From contig WRIE01000004.1 of the NCBI GenBank assembly GCA_009782875.1, forward strand, positions 25,794 through 89,793: a DNA stretch of 64,000 nt, read 5' to 3'. This document shows positions 45,054 through 53,503 of the stretch, piece by piece. A program made the position numbers and the translations under genes. The stretch comes from Eubacteriaceae bacterium. Lineage in GTDB: Bacteria; Bacillota; Clostridia; Eubacteriales; Anaerofustaceae. Below the pieces are notes generated by a model that saw only the letters and a list, made by a program, of their open reading frames with translations, did not search any database and had not been told where the DNA came from. Each line of letters starts with the position of its first letter. Position 1 is the stretch's first letter.

Positions 45054-46481
45054 ATGTCCACAGATCAACAACAGCCGTCAAGCAATCTAGATAAAAAAGT
45101 TCCATGGCTATTTTTCTTTGACATCATTTCACAGCAATTAGGAATTCAAGTCACGCTCCAATTCATGAACATGTTCATGACGAACTTCCTTTTGATGTCA
45201 GCTGCAGCTACAGCTGCTATCCTATCCGTTGGCCGGATAATCGACCTTCTTGTTTCGACAGTCTCCGGCACAATCGTCCAAAAGGGGAACCTGAAGGCAG
45301 GACCGCTGCGTTTCTATATCCTTATTAACGGCCCATTGCTTTTGATCGGAAACATTTGTATTTTCTTGAATCCGAGTGTTGGAGACACTGCAAAATATGT
45401 GGTCTTTATTATCGGCTATTTATTCAGGAATTTGCCACAAAGCTTTTTGATAACCGCTTCAAACGCCCTTGTGCCAAAAGTAGCCGGTTCCAACTTGAAT
45501 GACCGGCTTGCCCTGACAGCAAAAAAAGCGCAGGCGACCCAGACAGCTGCTATCTTCACATCAATGGCCACTGTCCCGCTGGTCCAATTCTTTGAGGGAT
45601 CCATGGGCCCAGGCAAAGGGTATTTGATTACAGCGATTATCTACTGTGTAATCCATTCCATTATTGGCTTTTTGGTCTACAGAGGCCTAGCGCCCTATGA
45701 CCAGTATGACCCAGATGCCAAAAAAGTGGAAGGAAGCGCGGCTAACGTTAAAGTTGCCCACATCTACTCTGACACACTAAAGAACCCGCAAGCATGGATT
45801 CTCACACTGGCTGCCCTCCTTGCCCAAATTGGCATGTTTACGCTGCAGCCAATGAACGCCTATTATAATATCTATGTTTTAGGCTCATTGAGTTACATGG
45901 CAATTACCAATTCAGTGATTGCATACGCCGCCCTTGGTGTGGCTATCATAGTGCCGCCATTTGTTAAAAAGATCGGCAAGAAAAACTCGTATGTTTTGGC
46001 GTTTGGAGGCCAAGCGATAGGATTTGCAGGTATGCTGTTCTTGTCTAGAGGCAAGTATCCAATCTTTCTGGCATTCCAAATATGGAACCGCTGCATGATG
46101 GGGCTCAGTACCGCTGTCGGCGTCAACATTTGGGCTGACGCGGCGGAGTACCAGCTTTACAAGACGGGAAGGGACTCAAGGCCGTTTATCATGTCGCTGC
46201 AATCCCTCATGATGAAAGTCGGACAGTTTATCTCCTCTTTCACATACGCTATTCTCATCAACTATACAAACTTCAAGGCTCTTGGAGGCGGTCAAGCCGA
46301 ACTAGATGCGACAAAGTTGCACAACGGTTTATACGGCTACCTCTTGGTGACTTATATACTAATCACATTGCTTTATATGAGCTTTGGCATCAATGAAGAA
46401 AAGTCCAAAGAATATACTGAAGCAAACAAGAAGATGATGGACGAAAGGGCTGCAGCAGCCGGACTCGCTCCTACAAAATAA
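45054..46481 (+). CDS. GPH/MFS-type sugar symporter (copy 1)
   Basis: A 475-aa membrane protein with about 12 hydrophobic segments, resembling the glycoside-pentoside-hexuronide cation symporter family of the major facilitator superfamily: SVGRIIDLLVSTVSGTIVQK near residue 60, RNLPQSFLITASNALVPKV and NIWADAAEYQLYKTGRDSRP. AGGAGG precedes ATG 45054. By my own count it is about 92% identical to the product at 47472 (roughly 38 changes in 475). Substrate unknown. Confidence 0.82.
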   Translation: MSTDQQQPSSNLDKKVPWLFFFDIISQQLGIQVTLQFMNMFMTNFLLMSAAATAAILSVGRIIDLLVSTVSGTIVQKGNLKAGPLRFYILINGPLLLIGNICIFLNPSVGDTAKYVVFIIGYLFRNLPQSFLITASNALVPKVAGSNLNDRLALTAKKAQATQTAAIFTSMATVPLVQFFEGSMGPGKGYLITAIIYCVIHSIIGFLVYRGLAPYDQYDPDAKKVEGSAANVKVAHIYSDTLKNPQAWILTLAALLAQIGMFTLQPMNAYYNIYVLGSLSYMAITNSVIAYAALGVAIIVPPFVKKIGKKNSYVLAFGGQAIGFAGMLFLSRGKYPIFLAFQIWNRCMMGLSTAVGVNIWADAAEYQLYKTGRDSRPFIMSLQSLMMKVGQFISSFTYAILINYTNFKALGGGQAELDATKLHNGLYGYLLVTYILITLLYMSFGINEEKSKEYTEANKKMMDERAAAAGLAPTK

Positions 46482-46530
46482 CAATATTGGAGCAATCCAA
46501 AATCGAAAATAAAATCCTATGCGACAAAAA

Positions 46531-46576
46531 AACTCGAAAGTGTTCCCTTTGTTGAGAAACGCTTTCGAGTTTTTTC
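46531..46576 (+). terminator. Intrinsic terminator after transporter 1
   Basis: AACTCGAAAG and CTTTCGAGTT form a stem with further inner pairing and a T run. A diverged copy lies at 48944-48993. Confidence 0.8.
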
Positions 46577-46598
46577 TATCTCATCTTCTGACTACTAG

Positions 46599-46648
46599 AA
46601 TAGTAAAACGCCCTAACCATGCGGGATCTGGGTGGGCGTTTTACTATT
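46599..46648. repeat. Perfect 15-bp inverted repeat in inserted segment
   Basis: AATAGTAAAACGCCC and its exact complement flank 20 bases. It lies within about 240 extra bases present after transporter 1 but absent after transporter 2, so it may be part of an inserted mobile fragment. Confidence 0.6.
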
Positions 46649-46678
46649 TCCAGCTCTAGGCTACGTGGTAGCCCAGCA

Positions 46679-46891
46679 CTAGCACTGCGTCAATGATTCT
46701 TTTTGGGCTTCAGTGGGCTCTGCCACAATTTCTGTGCTTACGTTTGTGCCAGCTATATCCAGGGTTGATTTTTGAAGGGCCTTCATCACTTCAATTGTGT
46801 GCTTGTATGTATAGCCCTCCAAGGTCCCCTCCTGGCTGGAGGCTGCCTTCATAGCTTGGTTGAAATGCCACAGCAGGCAGCAAGAGAGCAT
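46679..46891 (-). pseudogene. Possible transposase C-terminal fragment
   Basis: Minus-strand frame of 70 codons (HTIEVMKALQKSTLDIAGTN, EIVAEPTEAQKESL). The style recalls C-termini of IS4/IS1634-like transposases, but I cannot confirm it. It lies in the segment unique to the first copy of the tandem duplication. Confidence 0.3.
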
Positions 46892-46895
46892 GCAG

Positions 46896-47158
46896 ATAAA
46901 CCTGCTTGTTGGGGCTCATTATTTTTTTGAAGATATACCTTCAGCGCCTGCTTTGCGCCGCTGTCAGTGTAGTCATATAAGGTATATTGTAGCGTATTGC
47001 AGATTTACGTATATAAGAGCCATCTTGGCTGCTGCATTTCCTTGATGTCGGCGTGTTGGTGATAACCCAGCTCGTGGTTTTGGATCGCGTCTTCAATGTT
47101 TGGCTTGCCTTCATACATCTTGTTGATAATATATTTTTTAATGCCCTTTGACACCAGA
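46896..47158 (-). pseudogene. Decayed duplicate of the carB 3' end
   Basis: About 263 bases match the 3' region of carB (49065-49327) nearly base for base with scattered changes. The minus-strand translation keeps pieces such as NKMYEGKPNIEDAIQNHELG but is interrupted by frameshifts and a stop. It marks the junction of the tandem duplication that produced the two transporter genes. Confidence 0.85.
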
Positions 47159-47273
47159 AAGAACACATAGAGACCCAAAAAAAATAAAATGAAGGGCAAA
47201 AGGCCGTTTCCACTTGCAGAATGAATCCAATCAATTATTAATAAAGCATTAGACTATTTGTCAAAACTGCTTT

Positions 47274-47311
47274 TCTAGAGTGTTTATGGCTCAAACAGGG
47301 AACACTCTAGA
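47274..47311 (+). promoter_or_regulatory. Inverted-repeat element upstream of transporter 2
   Basis: Second copy of the TCTAGAGTGT/ACACTCTAGA element, about 160 bases before the ATG. The flanking sequence to the left has diverged more than the element itself. Confidence 0.6.
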
Positions 47312-47471
47312 TAACAGCAACCGAAATCATTTTAATGTAATCCATTTAAAAGCATTCCAAGTATATTAAGTTCAAATAGCTAAGCGAAAACGACGTAATA
47401 ACAACACTGCTTCATTCATCTTAAAGCATTTAACCACAATTATTAAACACAAAAACACTAGGAGGATCTAA

Positions 47472-48899
47472 ATGTCCACAGATCAACAACAGCCGTCAAG
47501 CAATCTAGACAAAAAAGTTCCATGGCTATTTTTCTTTGACATCATTTCACAGCAATTAGGAATTCAAGTCACGCTTCAATTCATGAACTTCTTCATGACG
47601 AACTTCCTTTTGATGTCAGCTGTAACAACAGCTGCTATCTTGTCAGTAGGCCGGATAGTCGACCTTCTTGTTTCGACAGTCTCAGGCACAATCGTCCAAA
47701 AAGGAAACCTGAAGGCAGGGCCGTTGCGTTTCTATATCCTTATTAATGGCCCCTTGCTTTTGATCGGAAATATTTGTATTTTCTTGAATCCGAATGTTGG
47801 CGACACTGCGAAATATACCGTCTTTATTATCGGCTATTTATTCAGGAATTTGCCTCAGAGTTTCTTGATCACTGCTTCCAATGCCCTAGTGCCAAAAGTG
47901 GCAGGCTCAAACTTGAATGACCGCCTTGCCTTGACAGCCAAAAAATCCCAGGCGACTTCAACAGCTGCTATATTCACATCGATGGCCACTGTCCCCCTGG
48001 TACAGTTCTTTGAGAGATCCATGGGCGCAGGCAAAGGCTATATGATTACAGCGGTTATCTACTGTGTAATCCATTCCATTATTGGCTTTTTGGTCTACAG
48101 AGGCCTTGCTCCTTATGACCAGTATGACCCAGATGCTAAAAAAGTAGAAGGAAGCGCGGCAAACGTTAAAGTTGCCCACATCTACTCTGATACACTAAGA
48201 AACCCGCAAGCATGGATTCTCACATTGGCTGCCCTCCTTGCCCAAATCGCCTCGTTCACATTGCAGCCAATGAACGCCTATTACAACAGGTATGTTTTAG
48301 GCTCGTTGAGTTACATGGCCGTTACCAACTCGGTGATCGCATACGCATCCCTTGGTGTTGCGATCATTGCGCCACCTTTCGTTAAGAGGATCGGCAAGAA
48401 AAACTCGTATGTATTAGCATTTTCAGGACAGGCGCTCGGGTTTGCAGGCATGTTGTTCTTGTCAAGAGGCAGGTATCCAGTTTTCCTTGCATTCCAAGTG
48501 TGGAACCGCTGCATGATGGGGATCAGCACCGCTGTCGGCGTCAACATTTGGGGTGACGCTGCTGAATACCAGCTTTACAAGACTGGAAGGGATTCAAGGC
48601 CATTTATCATGTCGCTGCAATCCTTGATGATGAAAGTAGGGCAGTTTATCTCCTCTTTCACATACGCAATTCTTATCAACTACACAAACTTTAAAGCTTT
48701 GGGTGGCGGCGAAGCGGAACTTGATGTGACAAAGCTGCACAATGGCTTGTACGGCTACATGCTTGCGACATATATCGTAATAGCTCTATTATATATGAGC
48801 TTTGGCATCAATGAAGAAAAGTCCAGAGAATATATTGAAGCAAACAAAAAGATGATGGACGAAAGGGCTGCTGCAGCCGGAATCGCCCCTACAAAATAA
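47472..48899 (+). CDS. GPH/MFS-type sugar symporter (copy 2)
   Basis: A 475-aa tandem paralogue of the gene at 45054 with identical length and N-terminus (MSTDQQQPSSNLDKKVPWLF). Differences are scattered and include charged changes in membrane-proximal positions (Gly to Arg near residue 179, Ile to Arg near 271), so the two may differ in substrate or energetics. It has the same ribosome site and upstream inverted repeat and its own terminator. Confidence 0.82.
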   Translation: MSTDQQQPSSNLDKKVPWLFFFDIISQQLGIQVTLQFMNFFMTNFLLMSAVTTAAILSVGRIVDLLVSTVSGTIVQKGNLKAGPLRFYILINGPLLLIGNICIFLNPNVGDTAKYTVFIIGYLFRNLPQSFLITASNALVPKVAGSNLNDRLALTAKKSQATSTAAIFTSMATVPLVQFFERSMGAGKGYMITAVIYCVIHSIIGFLVYRGLAPYDQYDPDAKKVEGSAANVKVAHIYSDTLRNPQAWILTLAALLAQIASFTLQPMNAYYNRYVLGSLSYMAVTNSVIAYASLGVAIIAPPFVKRIGKKNSYVLAFSGQALGFAGMLFLSRGRYPVFLAFQVWNRCMMGISTAVGVNIWGDAAEYQLYKTGRDSRPFIMSLQSLMMKVGQFISSFTYAILINYTNFKALGGGEAELDVTKLHNGLYGYMLATYIVIALLYMSFGINEEKSREYIEANKKMMDERAAAAGIAPTK

Positions 48900-48943
48900 A
48901 CAATACTGGAGCAATCCAGAATAAAATCCAATGCGGCAAAAAA

Positions 48944-48993
48944 ATGCGAAAGTGTTCCCTTTCCTTTGTTGGGAAACGCTTTCGCGTTTTTTC
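48944..48993 (+). terminator. Intrinsic terminator after transporter 2
   Basis: ATGCGAAAG-GTTCCC and GGGAAAC-CTTTCGCGT pair around a loop and are followed by TTTTTT. It also separates this gene from the convergent carB. Confidence 0.8.
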
Positions 48994-49023
48994 TGTTTGT
49001 TATGTTATCACTTTTCAGATTGC

Positions 49024-52000
49024 CTATTTCTCCCCTTTGGTGAGTTGGTGGTACTCTTGCAAGGAATAAACCTGCTCGTTGGGGCTCATTATTTTTTCAG
49101 CTATGCCTTTAGCGCCTGCCAGCGCCGCTGTCAGTGTAGTCATATACGGTATATTGTAGCGTATTGCAGATTTGCGTATATAAGAGTCATCCTGGCTGCT
49201 GCGTTTGCTCGATGTCGGCGTATTGATTATAATATCCAGCTCGTGGTTCTTGATCGCGTCTTCAATGTTTGGCCTGCCTTCATACATCTTGTTGATAATA
49301 TGTGTATTGATGCCCTTTGAAGCCAGATGGTCGTGCGTTCCCCTGGTTGTGAAGATCTTGAATCCCAACTCGTCGAACTTTCTAGCTACCTTTTCTGAGT
49401 CGTCTTTGTCTTTTTCGGCGACTGAAATTAACACAGACCCGCTAAGGGGCAAAACAGCTTTGGAAGCTTCGAGCGCTTTATAGAAGGCCAACCCGAAGGA
49501 TCCAGACAATCCAAGGACTTCCCCGGTTGACTTCATCTCCGGCCCTAGAACAGGGTCTACCTCTGGAAACATGTTAAATGGGAACACCGCTTCCTTAACG
49601 CCATAATAAGCCACATTCGGCATTTGTATAGATGTCAGGTCAATGCTCTCACCTGTGTGCTCTGCCATTATCAGCTTTGAGGCTATCTTGGCCATGTTGA
49701 AATCGCATACCTTTGACACCAAAGGCACGGTCCTTGATGCTCTGGGGTTAGCCTCCAAAACATACACACGCCCGTGGTGTATCGCATATTGGATATTCAT
49801 CAGCCCGGCGACCCCAAGCTCTCCTGCGATCTTGCGGGTATAGTCCCTAATAGTTTCCAACTGTTCTTCTGATATATTTATAGTGGGTATCACGCAGGCA
49901 GAGTCTCCAGAGTGGATACCCGCATACTCAATATGCTCCATGACTGCCGGGACAAATGCATGCCCTTTGTCAGCCAACGCGTCAGCTTCGCATTCAATGG
50001 CGTTGTCGAGGAACCTGTCGATGAGCACGGGGGCATCCTCGCTGATAGATTGGGAGTTGATCCGCATATACTCATCTAACTGCTCGTTGTCAAACACAAC
50101 CTCCATTGCCCTGCCGCCAAGCACGTAAGAAGGCCTTACCATGACCGGATACCCGATTTCGTTGGCGACAGAAACTGCTTGTGTGTAATTGCAAGCCATG
50201 CCTGACTCGGGCATAGGGATATGCATTTCATCCATCATTTTGCGGAACAAGTCCCTGTCTTCCGCTAGCGCGATGACTTCAGGAGGCGTGCCCAGTATTG
50301 GCACACCGGCTTGCTTAAGCTCCATAGCTATATTCAACGGGGTTTGCCCGCCGAATTGCACTATTGCCCCCAAAGGTTGCTCATAGTCGCAAATTGAGAG
50401 CACTTCCTCTACAGTCAATGGCTCAAAATACAGCTTGTCAGAGGTGTCATAATCTGTGGACACCGTCTCGGGGTTGCAGTTGACCATGATTGTCTCGAAG
50501 CCCATCTCCCTGAGGGCGAATGCGGCATGGACACAACAGTAATCAAACTCGATTCCTTGCCCGATCCTGTTGGGCCCGCCGCCTAAAATTATGACTTTCT
50601 TGCTTATATCACTCTTTGCGCTGCTGTCTGATACTTCACTGTTTGCACGGGACTCTTCGAGTTCCCTCCCAAGTTTTCCGATGCCATTAAATGTGGAATA
50701 ATAATACTTGGCATCTGCGCCAGATACCGGGATGATGTCCCATTCTTGCACAATGCCTGCCGCTTTTCTTTGTTCCCTGATTTCAGCCTCGCCAACAGAA
50801 GTGAGCATTGCCAAGTACTTGTCTGCAAAGCCGTCTTTTTTAGCACTCGCCAGCAAATCAATTGGCAGCGCTGATCCCTTGTGGGCTAATATTTCGATTT
50901 CCATCTCTACAAGTTCTTTGATTTGCTCTAAAAAATATGTTTTTATTTTAGACAACCCGTAAATTTGGCTGACACTTACACCTTTGCGCAAGGCTTCATA
51001 TATAGCAAAATACCGTTCGCTGTTTGGGGATGAAATCTTTTGGAGCAGCTCGGGCACTCCAAGGTCAGCTAAGCTCTTGGCGAAGCCAAGGCCAGCCCTG
51101 CCGATCTCCAGCGAGCGTATGGCTTTCTGGAATGCTTCTTTAAAAGTCCTGCCGATGCTCATAACCTCGCCCACAGCCCTCATTTGGGTGCCTAGCTTGT
51201 CTTCGACCCCATTAAACTTCTCAAAAGCCCACCTTGCGAATTTCAAGACTACGTAGTCGCCATATGGCTCGTATTTGTCCATAGTCCCATTTTTCCAATA
51301 AGGGATTTCATCAAGGGTAATCCCTGCTGCCAAGAGCGCAGAGAAATAGGCAATGGGGAAACCAGTGGCTTTTGACGCCAGGGCAGATGATCTGGAGGTG
51401 CGGGGATTAATCTCTATGATGGCTATTTTCCCATTTTCCGGGTCATGGGCGAATTGGACATTGGTGCCGCCAATAATGCCTATCTCAGAGACAATGTCAT
51501 AGGCTATCTGCCGTAGCCGCTCTTGAAGCTGGGCTGAAATGGTCAGCATTGGCGCAGAACAGAATGAATCTCCCGTATGCACGCCCATAGGGTCGATATT
51601 TTCTATCATGCATATGGTGATCATATTGCCCTTTTCATCCCTTACTACTTCGATTTCGAGCTCTTCCCAACCCAAAACGCTTTCTTCGATTAGAACTTGC
51701 CCTATCAAAGATGCTTGCAAGCCACGGCTGACAACTATCTGCAACTCTTCTTTGTTGTAGACAAGGCCTCCGCCGGTGCCTCCCATTGTGAATGCGGGCC
51801 TCACAACCACAGGGTATCCAAGCTTGCTTGCAACTTCTGTGGCTTGCTCGACAGACAATGCCTCGTAGCTTGCAGGCATCTCGATTCCAAGCTTGTCCAT
51901 CATCTTTTTGAACTCGATGCGATCCTCGCCCCGCTCTATGGCGTCTAGTTGCACTCCTATGACATTAACGCCATACTCGTCCAGCACCCCAGCATTATGT

Positions 52001-52314
52001 AATTCAAGGCTCAAATTAAGGCCTGACTGCCCGCCCAGGTTTGGCAGTAGGGCATCCGGCCGCTCTTTAGCGATTATTTCCGTAAGCCTGGCTACATTTA
52101 GCGGCTCGATATATGTGACATCAGCAACAACCGGGTCTGTCATTATTGTCGCTGGGTTTGAGTTTACCAAAATGATCTTATAGCCCAAGCTCCGCAACGC
52201 CTTGCATGCTTGTGTGCCAGAGTAGTCAAACTCGCATGCTTGGCCGATAACGATTGGCCCTGAGCCGATGATCATAACGGAGTTTATGTCTGTTCGTTTC
52301 GGCATAGTCGGCAT
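49024..52314 (-). CDS. carB: Carbamoyl-phosphate synthase large subunit
   Basis: A 1096-aa enzyme making carbamoyl phosphate from bicarbonate, ammonia and two ATP for pyrimidine and arginine synthesis. Two ATP-grasp halves are visible: MIIGSGPIVIGQACEFDYSG and GGTGGGLVYN in the first, IILGGGPNRIGQGIEFDYCC and NCNPETVSTDYDTSDKLYFE in the second. The C-terminal MGS-like regulatory domain follows (~960-1070; ISVAEKDKDDSEKVARKFDE). carA is not in the window. hisF lies 27 bases upstream on the same strand. Its 3' end was duplicated at 46896-47158. Confidence 0.95.
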   Translation of the reverse strand: MPTMPKRTDINSVMIIGSGPIVIGQACEFDYSGTQACKALRSLGYKIILVNSNPATIMTDPVVADVTYIEPLNVARLTEIIAKERPDALLPNLGGQSGLNLSLELHNAGVLDEYGVNVIGVQLDAIERGEDRIEFKKMMDKLGIEMPASYEALSVEQATEVASKLGYPVVVRPAFTMGGTGGGLVYNKEELQIVVSRGLQASLIGQVLIEESVLGWEELEIEVVRDEKGNMITICMIENIDPMGVHTGDSFCSAPMLTISAQLQERLRQIAYDIVSEIGIIGGTNVQFAHDPENGKIAIIEINPRTSRSSALASKATGFPIAYFSALLAAGITLDEIPYWKNGTMDKYEPYGDYVVLKFARWAFEKFNGVEDKLGTQMRAVGEVMSIGRTFKEAFQKAIRSLEIGRAGLGFAKSLADLGVPELLQKISSPNSERYFAIYEALRKGVSVSQIYGLSKIKTYFLEQIKELVEMEIEILAHKGSALPIDLLASAKKDGFADKYLAMLTSVGEAEIREQRKAAGIVQEWDIIPVSGADAKYYYSTFNGIGKLGRELEESRANSEVSDSSAKSDISKKVIILGGGPNRIGQGIEFDYCCVHAAFALREMGFETIMVNCNPETVSTDYDTSDKLYFEPLTVEEVLSICDYEQPLGAIVQFGGQTPLNIAMELKQAGVPILGTPPEVIALAEDRDLFRKMMDEMHIPMPESGMACNYTQAVSVANEIGYPVMVRPSYVLGGRAMEVVFDNEQLDEYMRINSQSISEDAPVLIDRFLDNAIECEADALADKGHAFVPAVMEHIEYAGIHSGDSACVIPTINISEEQLETIRDYTRKIAGELGVAGLMNIQYAIHHGRVYVLEANPRASRTVPLVSKVCDFNMAKIASKLIMAEHTGESIDLTSIQMPNVAYYGVKEAVFPFNMFPEVDPVLGPEMKSTGEVLGLSGSFGLAFYKALEASKAVLPLSGSVLISVAEKDKDDSEKVARKFDELGFKIFTTRGTHDHLASKGINTHIINKMYEGRPNIEDAIKNHELDIIINTPTSSKRSSQDDSYIRKSAIRYNIPYMTTLTAALAGAKGIAEKIMSPNEQVYSLQEYHQLTKGEK

Positions 52315-52341
52315 TCTCCTTTAGGTTTGGATGTTTGCATG

Positions 52342-53103
52342 TCAAGGTATGATATTTATATTTTGGCTACGCAGGTATTCTTTGACTTGGCGGACAGTCA
52401 GTTCGTTGAAATGGAATAATGATGCTGAAAGGGCAGCATCTGCTTCACCTTCTGTAAACGCCAAGTAGAAATCTTCCAGGGATCCTGCCCCTCCGGAAGC
52501 GGTTACCGGGATGTTTGCCGCCCGTCTCACCTGCTTGGTGATTTCGAGGTCATATCCGGTTTTTTTCCCGTCTTGGGACAAGCTGGTCAGCAAAATCTCC
52601 CCAGCGCCCAGCGACGCGACTTGTTTAGCCCACTCGATTGCGTCAATTCCTGTGTCGCTATTGCCCCCGTTGGTAAGTACAGTATACTTGCCTCCTTCAT
52701 GTTCCATGACATCTATGGCTGCGACAACCGCGCTTGAGCCGAAACTGTCTGCAGCCTCTCTGATAAGCTGGGGGCGGGCTACTGCAGCGGAATTGGCTGC
52801 CGCTTTTGAAGCGCCTGCTCCCAAAACTGCCTCAAAATCCTCAACAGTGCGGATGCCTCCGCCAACAGCCAATGGTATAGTAATTGCAGCCGCCACTTTT
52901 CTGACCATTTCGATTACTGTGTCCCGGTTTTCGGTTGTTGCAGTAATGTCCAAGAAAACCAGCTCATCTGCGCCTTGCTTCTCATACGCAATGGCACATT
53001 CCACTGGGTCTCCAGCATCTACCAAATCAGTGAACTGGACACCTTTGACTACCCTGCCGTCTTTTACATCTAGGCAGGGGATAATTCTCTTCGGCTGCAT
53101 CAT
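52342..53103 (-). CDS. hisF: Imidazole glycerol phosphate synthase subunit HisF
   Basis: A 253-aa TIM-barrel cyclase making the imidazole ring of histidine and AICAR, normally with HisH. Catalytic Asp residues lie in IPCLDVKDGRVVKG and VVAAIDVMEHEGG. AVGGGIRTVEDF and TASGGAGSLEDF are the phosphate loops. AGGAGG precedes two adjacent ATGs (53103, 53100). No other his gene is in the window. It probably shares a transcript with carB. Confidence 0.93.
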   Translation of the reverse strand: MMQPKRIIPCLDVKDGRVVKGVQFTDLVDAGDPVECAIAYEKQGADELVFLDITATTENRDTVIEMVRKVAAAITIPLAVGGGIRTVEDFEAVLGAGASKAAANSAAVARPQLIREAADSFGSSAVVAAIDVMEHEGGKYTVLTNGGNSDTGIDAIEWAKQVASLGAGEILLTSLSQDGKKTGYDLEITKQVRRAANIPVTASGGAGSLEDFYLAFTEGEADAALSASLFHFNELTVRQVKEYLRSQNINIIP

Positions 53104-53503
53104 TTCGCCTCCTGGTTATTTAAAGTAGTATTATAGTTATGCCTTGCAAATAATACAACAATAAGAGGGTTTTGAAAACATCTTTGTGCATAATTAACTA
53201 AAAATTGCCCAGAAGCCCCTGCTTGATGGCAAAAGGTTAAAATGGCAAAGTTTAGCAAGTTTTTTGTGGCATGGCGTATTGTTTTATATAAGTAACCATT
53301 GCCGCTCGCCACATCCTTTTGCTGCATACCTTTGGGCAGGCTCAAAACAATGCGTTTAGTCTTGTTGGGCATACAAAAAACGAATTTAAACGGATGAATT
53401 ATTCTATTGCTAAATGGCATAGCAGCCGCATTGCTAAAATGCGGCTTTTGAAACACATCCTAGCGGCTTTGGAATGCGGCACTCGGAAGATGAAGCAAAA
53501 AAA
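53104..53503. other. Intergenic region with a GC hairpin
   Basis: No supported gene between hisF and the PurF-like gene. AGCCGCATT (53424-53432) and AATGCGGCT (53438-53446) form a 9-bp hairpin, followed by TTTTG on the plus strand only, so it is at best a weak terminator for the minus-strand gene. Confidence 0.35.
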
